Shown here piece after piece: positions 58,408 through 64,000 of a stretch of 64,000 nt of DNA. A program made the position numbers and the translations under genes. The notes beneath the pieces were generated by a model, which was not told the origin of the DNA, ran no database searches, and saw only the letters and a program-made list of their open reading frames with translations. The stretch covers positions 26,739-90,738 of the forward strand of contig JAHEYG010000001.1 in NCBI GenBank assembly GCA_023251725.1, given 5' to 3'. This DNA is from Sphingobacteriaceae bacterium (GTDB lineage Bacteria; Bacteroidota; Bacteroidia; B-17B0; Aurantibacillaceae). The first letter of the stretch is position 1. Each line of letters begins with the position of its first letter.

Positions 58408-59109
58408 ATGGATTTTTTAAAAGCCTTCGAAAATAATGGCGCCAAACTTTTAGTTACGTCACACGATTTTAATTCGAAACTACAATCTATAAAAGTTTTT
58501 GTTTTTGATTGGGATGGTGTTTTTACCGATGGCAGTAAAGATTTTGAAATGCAAAGTCGGTTTAACGAAGTTGATTCGATGGGAACAAACTTATTGCGCT
58601 TTTGTTTTTTTTTAAGATTCAATCAAATTCCCGTTACAGCTATTATCTCCGGCGAAAATAATAGGGCGGCATTTACTTTTGTTAATCGCGAATGTTTTCA
58701 TGCTAATTATTTTAAAGTGGCAAATAAAATTGAAGCCGCCAATCATTTATGCAAAACATTTAATATCTCTTTAAATGAGATAGCCTATGTATTTGATGAT
58801 GTGTTGGATTTGAGTATCGCGCAAAGTTGCGGACTCCGAATTTTTATTCCCCGCAAGGGAAACCCGCTTTTTAACGAATATGTTATTAAAAATAAACTGG
58901 CCGATTATATAACGGCTTCCGAAAGCGGAGATTACGCAGTTCGCGAAACCTGCGAATTACTGATGGGCACTTATAAATTATACGACGAGGTAATTAAGCA
59001 ACGAACAAACTATTCCGAAAAATACGATCAGTACATTCAATTAAGGCGCGCTACTGCTGTAAGGCATTTTACTTCGGTAGAAGGAATTATTTGTGAAAGT
59101 AAAAGTTAA
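58408..59109 (+). CDS. HAD-family phosphatase, KdsC-like (3-deoxy-D-manno-octulosonate 8-phosphate phosphatase-like)
   Basis: VFVFDWDGVFTDGS, AIISGENNRAA, AYVFDDVLDLSIAQSCGLRI. Confidence 0.75.
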   Translation: MDFLKAFENNGAKLLVTSHDFNSKLQSIKVFVFDWDGVFTDGSKDFEMQSRFNEVDSMGTNLLRFCFFLRFNQIPVTAIISGENNRAAFTFVNRECFHANYFKVANKIEAANHLCKTFNISLNEIAYVFDDVLDLSIAQSCGLRIFIPRKGNPLFNEYVIKNKLADYITASESGDYAVRETCELLMGTYKLYDEVIKQRTNYSEKYDQYIQLRRATAVRHFTSVEGIICESKS

Positions 59110-59128
59110 TTTATTTCACCAGGGCGAA

Positions 59129-60934
59129 ATGAAAAAATTACTCCTCTTTATTATCTTATTTTTTTCAAGTCTCGCTTATTGCCAAAACCGAACAGTTCTT
59201 GATAGTTTATCACAGAAATTTGATACCACTAATAACGACTCCCTAAAAGCAATTTTAATGGATGGTATATTTTATGAATACCTTTTTCGCGATATTAAAA
59301 AGGCTAGAGAATGTGCGCTTGCGCAAATTAATCTGGCTCATAAAATAAATTTTAAATTTGCCATTTTAGGCGGATTGATGAATCTGGGTACAGTTTATCG
59401 ACAGGAAGGCGACGATAAAGAGGCACTGAAATATTATTTGCAGTGCTTAGAGATAGGCCGCAAAATAAAATACAATCTGTCGCCCCTTTATATTAATATT
59501 GCCATAGTGTATGAAGACTTAAAACTTTATAATAAATCGTTAGAATATGATTTAAAGGTTTTAAAATTAAACCGTGAAAAAATAGACACTACTTCTACAG
59601 AAAACAAAAGAATATTAATCGTTATTTACAACAATCTGGGAACCGATTATTACAATTTAAAAGATTATCAAAGGTCGTTAAAATATTATTTTGCCGGAAT
59701 TAAAAAAGCAAGAGTAGAAAACAATAAAGAAGCTCTGGCGGTTACCTATGGAAATATTGGCACAAATTATTTTAATTTAAAGTTGTACGATAAAGCGTTA
59801 GATGCTCACAAACAATCGTTACAAATTGCCGAGGAAATTAATAGTGTTTCTGATATTGCCGAAGCCCGTTTAAACATTGGCATTTTACATAATGCCATTG
59901 AAAATTATGCTATTGCCTTAAATTACCTCGAGAAAACTTTAGTTACCGTGTATAGTTCCGGAGACAAACTTCAGATTTTAGCTATTTATAAAAATATAAT
60001 AAACTCTTACCACGGTTTAAAAGATTTTAAAAACAAAAGTATTTACCTTTCTAAATACATGGCGCTTAACGATTCTATTTTTACAGAAGAAAAAACAGCT
60101 CAGCTTTCTCATATACGCACTAAATTTGAAACCGAGGAAAAGGAAAAAGAGAATACCATTCTTTCGGATAAAAATAAAATTCAATTCCTCCAACTCAAAA
60201 ATAAAAATTATTTAATGCTAAGTTTGGGATTGCTTTTTTTGATAACCGTTATCGTTTCGATGTTATTGTTTCGTCAGAATAAATTAAGGTCAGAACAAAA
60301 AGCCATTCAGCTCGAACAAAAATTATTGCGTTCACAAATGAATCCGCATTTTATTTTTAATTCGCTGGCCACCATTGAAAGTTTTATTTATGAGAATCAA
60401 CCCAAAGAAGCAGGCCGTTATTTATCGGATTTTGCCCGGTTGATGCGCCTCATTTTAGAAAACTCAACAGTAGAATATATCAGCCTTGCAAAAGAAATTA
60501 AAACGCTTGAATACTATCTGGTATTGCAAAAGCTGCGACTCGACGACAATTTAAAATTTACTATTCACGTTGATGAAAATTTAGATTCCGAATTGGTAAT
60601 GGTGCCGCCTATGCTCACACAACCTTTTATTGAAAATGCCATAGAGCATGGATTTAGGGGCAGCCAGCAAACAGGAAATATTTTAGTGTCGTTTAAACAA
60701 TTAAACGAACAGCTTTTGGTTGAGGTAGACGATAACGGAGTAGGAATTAATAAAGCCATGCAAACCGAAGAAAAAAATAAAAAACACAAATCAATGGCTA
60801 TGCAAATTACCAAAGAACGTTTATCGGTTTTAAACCGTTCTAAAAAACAAAAACTTACTTTCTCAATTTCAGATATTTCTGATTCCGATAAGCAAACCAC
60901 GGGTACAAAAGTTGTTTTTTCGATTCCACTGTAA
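59129..60934 (+). CDS. TPR-repeat sensor histidine kinase (LytS-type His_kinase domain), copy 1
   Basis: Signal peptide, TPR repeats, TM, LLRSQMNPHFIFNSLATIESFIYENQP, QPFIENAIEHGF; ATG at 59129. Confidence 0.88.
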   Translation: MKKLLLFIILFFSSLAYCQNRTVLDSLSQKFDTTNNDSLKAILMDGIFYEYLFRDIKKARECALAQINLAHKINFKFAILGGLMNLGTVYRQEGDDKEALKYYLQCLEIGRKIKYNLSPLYINIAIVYEDLKLYNKSLEYDLKVLKLNREKIDTTSTENKRILIVIYNNLGTDYYNLKDYQRSLKYYFAGIKKARVENNKEALAVTYGNIGTNYFNLKLYDKALDAHKQSLQIAEEINSVSDIAEARLNIGILHNAIENYAIALNYLEKTLVTVYSSGDKLQILAIYKNIINSYHGLKDFKNKSIYLSKYMALNDSIFTEEKTAQLSHIRTKFETEEKEKENTILSDKNKIQFLQLKNKNYLMLSLGLLFLITVIVSMLLFRQNKLRSEQKAIQLEQKLLRSQMNPHFIFNSLATIESFIYENQPKEAGRYLSDFARLMRLILENSTVEYISLAKEIKTLEYYLVLQKLRLDDNLKFTIHVDENLDSELVMVPPMLTQPFIENAIEHGFRGSQQTGNILVSFKQLNEQLLVEVDDNGVGINKAMQTEEKNKKHKSMAMQITKERLSVLNRSKKQKLTFSISDISDSDKQTTGTKVVFSIPL

Positions 60935-60936
60935 AA

Positions 60937-63042
60937 TTGAAAAATTTACTAATTTTACTTATTGCTTTCTCCATAAATAATCATATTCATAAGCGAAAAA
61001 ATAGGTTCTTATTTGTTTTTTTGTTTTTATTGATGCGGACCTTTTGCCAAAATGATACGCCCGTTGATAGTTTAACCAAGCTATTGCAGATAGCGAAAGA
61101 AGATACAAATAAGGTAAAAACTCTAAACAAATTAAGCTGGGAATATTGCATAATAAGCAATTACAATAAAGCGATGTTAATGGCTCTGGAAGCAAAAAAA
61201 CTGGGAGAAAAGCTGGCTTTTACAAAAGGGCATGCCGTTGCTTTGAGTTGCGTTGGTAAAATTTATTACTATATGGGTAATTTGTCATTCGCTAACGAAT
61301 ATCAATTTAAAGCCTTAAAATTATTCGAACAAATTAATGACAAAAAAAATATTGCCATTTCGCTAAATGCTCTTGGAACGGTTTATAAAGAACAGGGCAA
61401 TTACGAGATGGCCCTGCAATATCTTTCTAAATCATTAAAAATAAACGAAGAACTTAAAAATAAAAGCGGTATTTCTTCTTCGTTAACCAATATCGGAAAC
61501 ATATATAACTCTAAGGGCGATTATACAAAAGCCCTCGATTATTATTTAAAATCGCTAAAGATAAAAGAAGAACTTGGCGATAAAAATGGAATTGCAGGAT
61601 TGTATACAAACATGGGCAATATTTATTATCTCCTTGGTGATTATTCTAAAGCTTTAGATAGGCAACTTAATGCCTTAAAATTATTCGAAGAAATAAATAA
61701 TAAAAAAAACATTGCCAACTCTTTAAATGCTATCGGAAATCTTTATTATGCGGGTGCTGATTATTCGAAAGCTTTAGAATATCAATTCAAATCCATAAAA
61801 ATAAAAGAAGAAATTGGTGATAAAAAGGGCCTTGCCGTTGCATTTGATAATGTTGGAGCCGTGTATCAAAAACAAAAAGATTATCCCAAAGCATTAGAAT
61901 TTCATTTTAAATCGTTAAAAATACAAGAAGAAGTGGGTGATAAACAAAACATGTCTACCTTATTAAATAACATTGGAAATATTTATTTAGAAAAAAAAGA
62001 TTACGGAAAGGCGATTAGTTTTTGTGATAAAAGTTTAAAAATCGCCAAAGAAATTTATTCGCTCGAAGATGTTAAAGAAACCGCATTTACACTTAGCGAA
62101 ATATATGAACAAATGCATAATGGTAATAAATCTCTTGAATATTATAAATTATTTGTTACCGCAAAGGATAGCCTCTTTAACGAAGAAAATACAAAAAAAA
62201 CAGTTCGCCTCGAAATGCAATTTGATTTCGATAAAAAAGAAGCGGCCGCTAAACTGGAAAAAGAAAATTTATCGAATCAAAATAAAATTCAATTCCTCCA
62301 ACTTAAAAATAAAAATTATGTCATGCTAAGTTTGGGATTGCTTTTTTTGATAACCGTTATTGTTTCGATGTTATTATTTCGCCAAAATAAATTACGCTCC
62401 GAACAAAAAGCAATACAACTCGAGCAAAAATTACTGCGTTCGCAAATGAATCCGCATTTTATTTTTAATTCGCTGACTACCATCGAAAGCTTTATTTATG
62501 AAAATCAACCCAAAGAAGCCGGTCGTTATTTATCGGATTTTGCACGGCTCATGCGACTCATCCTCGAAAATTCTACGGTAGAATATATAAGTTTAACCAA
62601 AGAAATTAAAACGCTTGAATATTATCTAACACTGCAAAAATTACGGCTCGACGATAATTTAAAATTTACCATTCACGTCGATGAAAATTTAGATCCCGAA
62701 TTGGTAATGGTTCCTCCCATGTTAACGCAACCTTTTATAGAAAATGCCATTGAGCACGGATTTAGAGGCAGCTCGCAAACCGGAAATATTTTAGTTTCAT
62801 TTAAACAATTAAACGAACAATTAATTGTAGAAGTTGAAGATAACGGCATGGGAATTAATAGAGCCTTGCAAACCGAAGAAAAAAATAAAAAACACAAATC
62901 AATGGCCATGCAAATTACCAAAGAACGCTTGTCGGTTTTAAACCGTTCTAAAAAACAGAAACTCACTTTCTCGATTTCCGATATTTCTGATTCCGATAAG
63001 CAAACCACAGGTACAAAAGTTGTTTTTTCGATTCCTTTATAA
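60937..63042 (+). CDS. TPR-repeat sensor histidine kinase (LytS-type His_kinase domain), copy 2
   Basis: ~40-aa TPR units, TM, and a kinase module almost identical to the preceding gene. Confidence 0.9.
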   Translation: MKNLLILLIAFSINNHIHKRKNRFLFVFLFLLMRTFCQNDTPVDSLTKLLQIAKEDTNKVKTLNKLSWEYCIISNYNKAMLMALEAKKLGEKLAFTKGHAVALSCVGKIYYYMGNLSFANEYQFKALKLFEQINDKKNIAISLNALGTVYKEQGNYEMALQYLSKSLKINEELKNKSGISSSLTNIGNIYNSKGDYTKALDYYLKSLKIKEELGDKNGIAGLYTNMGNIYYLLGDYSKALDRQLNALKLFEEINNKKNIANSLNAIGNLYYAGADYSKALEYQFKSIKIKEEIGDKKGLAVAFDNVGAVYQKQKDYPKALEFHFKSLKIQEEVGDKQNMSTLLNNIGNIYLEKKDYGKAISFCDKSLKIAKEIYSLEDVKETAFTLSEIYEQMHNGNKSLEYYKLFVTAKDSLFNEENTKKTVRLEMQFDFDKKEAAAKLEKENLSNQNKIQFLQLKNKNYVMLSLGLLFLITVIVSMLLFRQNKLRSEQKAIQLEQKLLRSQMNPHFIFNSLTTIESFIYENQPKEAGRYLSDFARLMRLILENSTVEYISLTKEIKTLEYYLTLQKLRLDDNLKFTIHVDENLDPELVMVPPMLTQPFIENAIEHGFRGSSQTGNILVSFKQLNEQLIVEVEDNGMGINRALQTEEKNKKHKSMAMQITKERLSVLNRSKKQKLTFSISDISDSDKQTTGTKVVFSIPL

Positions 63043-63072
63043 TGAATTGAAGTATTTTGCTATATTTACTAC

Positions 63073-63825
63073 ATGTTACCGCTCAAAATAATTATTGTTG
63101 ATGATGAAAAAAGAATAAGAACTTCTTTACAACATCTTTTAAGTATGTATTATCCTTCTGCTACCGTAGTTGCAGAAGCCGGTGATGTAGAAACCGGAGT
63201 AACAGAAATTCAAAAACATAAACCCGATGTGGTTTTATTAGATATTAAAATGCCCGGCGGCTCCGGTTTCGATCTCGTGCAAAAATTAAGTCCGATTACT
63301 TTCAAAATTATTTTCATCACTGCCTTCGATAAATACGCTGTACAAGCATTTAAATTCAGCGCACTCGATTATTTATTAAAACCGGTAAATCCCGATGAAC
63401 TTGTAAGCGCCCTTCAAAAAGCAGAACATCAAATCGAAACCGAAGAAATAAGTTTGAAACTAAATACTTTTATTGGTAACATGACCGGTAAAAATAACGA
63501 GCAAAAAAAAATAGTGCTCAATACTCAAAATACCGTTCACGTATTAAATATAACCGATATCATTCGCTGCGAAGCCGACCGCAATTACACACGCTTTATT
63601 CTTAATGCAGGTAAAAATATTTTAGTCACCGGTTCATTGCAGAAGTACGACGATATATTATGTCCGGTTGGTTTTTTCAGATCTCATCATTCTCACTTAA
63701 TTAATTTATCGTATATCGACCGTTTAGAAAAACAAAATGCCGAACTGGTAATGAAAGATGGTTCCATTGTACCTTTAGCCACCCGCAAAAAGGACGATTT
63801 GCTTGAACTTTTAGGGAAAATATAG
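63073..63825 (+). CDS. LytTR-family response regulator
   Basis: IIVDDEKRIRTSL receiver with VVLLDIKMPGGSG; LytTR domain IIRCEADRNYTRFIL...FRSHHSHLINLSYI. Confidence 0.93.
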   Translation: MLPLKIIIVDDEKRIRTSLQHLLSMYYPSATVVAEAGDVETGVTEIQKHKPDVVLLDIKMPGGSGFDLVQKLSPITFKIIFITAFDKYAVQAFKFSALDYLLKPVNPDELVSALQKAEHQIETEEISLKLNTFIGNMTGKNNEQKKIVLNTQNTVHVLNITDIIRCEADRNYTRFILNAGKNILVTGSLQKYDDILCPVGFFRSHHSHLINLSYIDRLEKQNAELVMKDGSIVPLATRKKDDLLELLGKI

Positions 63826-63899
63826 CCCATCCCATCCTTCCCAAAGGGAAGGAGAAAGACTAAAAAATTGCCCCTTCCCTTTGGGAAGGATGGGATGGG
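63826..63899. repeat. Perfect 27-bp inverted repeat with 20-nt spacer
   Basis: CCCATCCCATCCTTCCCAAAGGGAAGG (63826-63852) and its exact reverse complement (63873-63899). Confidence 0.93.
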
Positions 63900-63903
63900 T
63901 ATT

Positions 63904-63965
63904 ACGCCTGTTTACAAAAACACCAATCCGGGTAACAAAACCCCTACGCGGGTACATTTAGCGTT
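63904..63965. promoter_or_regulatory. 20-bp phased direct repeats downstream of the LytTR regulator gene
   Basis: GTTTAC at 63910, GGGTAA at 63930, GGGTAC at 63950: exact 20-bp spacing. Confidence 0.45.
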
Positions 63966-64000
63966 TTTAGCCCATTTTAACCCTCTACTTTTATCCTATA

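Noticed and set aside
60565-63008. Two near-identical minus-strand ORFs (60565-60900 and 62673-63008)
   Set aside because: Their similarity simply reflects the duplicated kinase module on the + strand.

Overview
This window is chromosomal DNA from an AT-rich Bacteroidota organism, inferred from many type IX secretion (T9SS) C-terminal sorting domains, TAnnTTTG-like promoters and gliding-type CTDs. Housekeeping genes include lspA, hemH, pabB-like, hldD-like, pntAB, rimO and mfd. Accessory content includes about eleven T9SS cargo genes, a flexirubin/aryl-polyene-type sub-cluster (tyrosine ammonia-lyase, FabG, KAS, ACP, acyltransferase, O-methyltransferase), and an ABC uptake operon interrupted by a ParE-type toxin-antitoxin pair. 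It also includes a transaldolase-CBS fusion next to a KdsC-like phosphatase, a SET-domain protein, and two TPR histidine kinases with near-identical kinase modules followed by one LytTR response regulator. The observations most worth a second look are: (1) a candidate structured RNA leader in three copies, two in tandem before the ammonia-lyase and one before pntA, each ending exactly on an ATG; (2) 20-21-bp phased direct-repeat arrays in intergenic regions, two of them next to LytTR genes and one directly upstream of a good Bacteroidetes promoter; (3) short palindromic elements inserted in frame in coding sequences; (4) a perfect 27-bp inverted repeat just after the LytTR regulator gene. No rRNA, tRNA, CRISPR array, prophage or IS element was recognised. 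All family assignments come from reading motifs; no database search was run.
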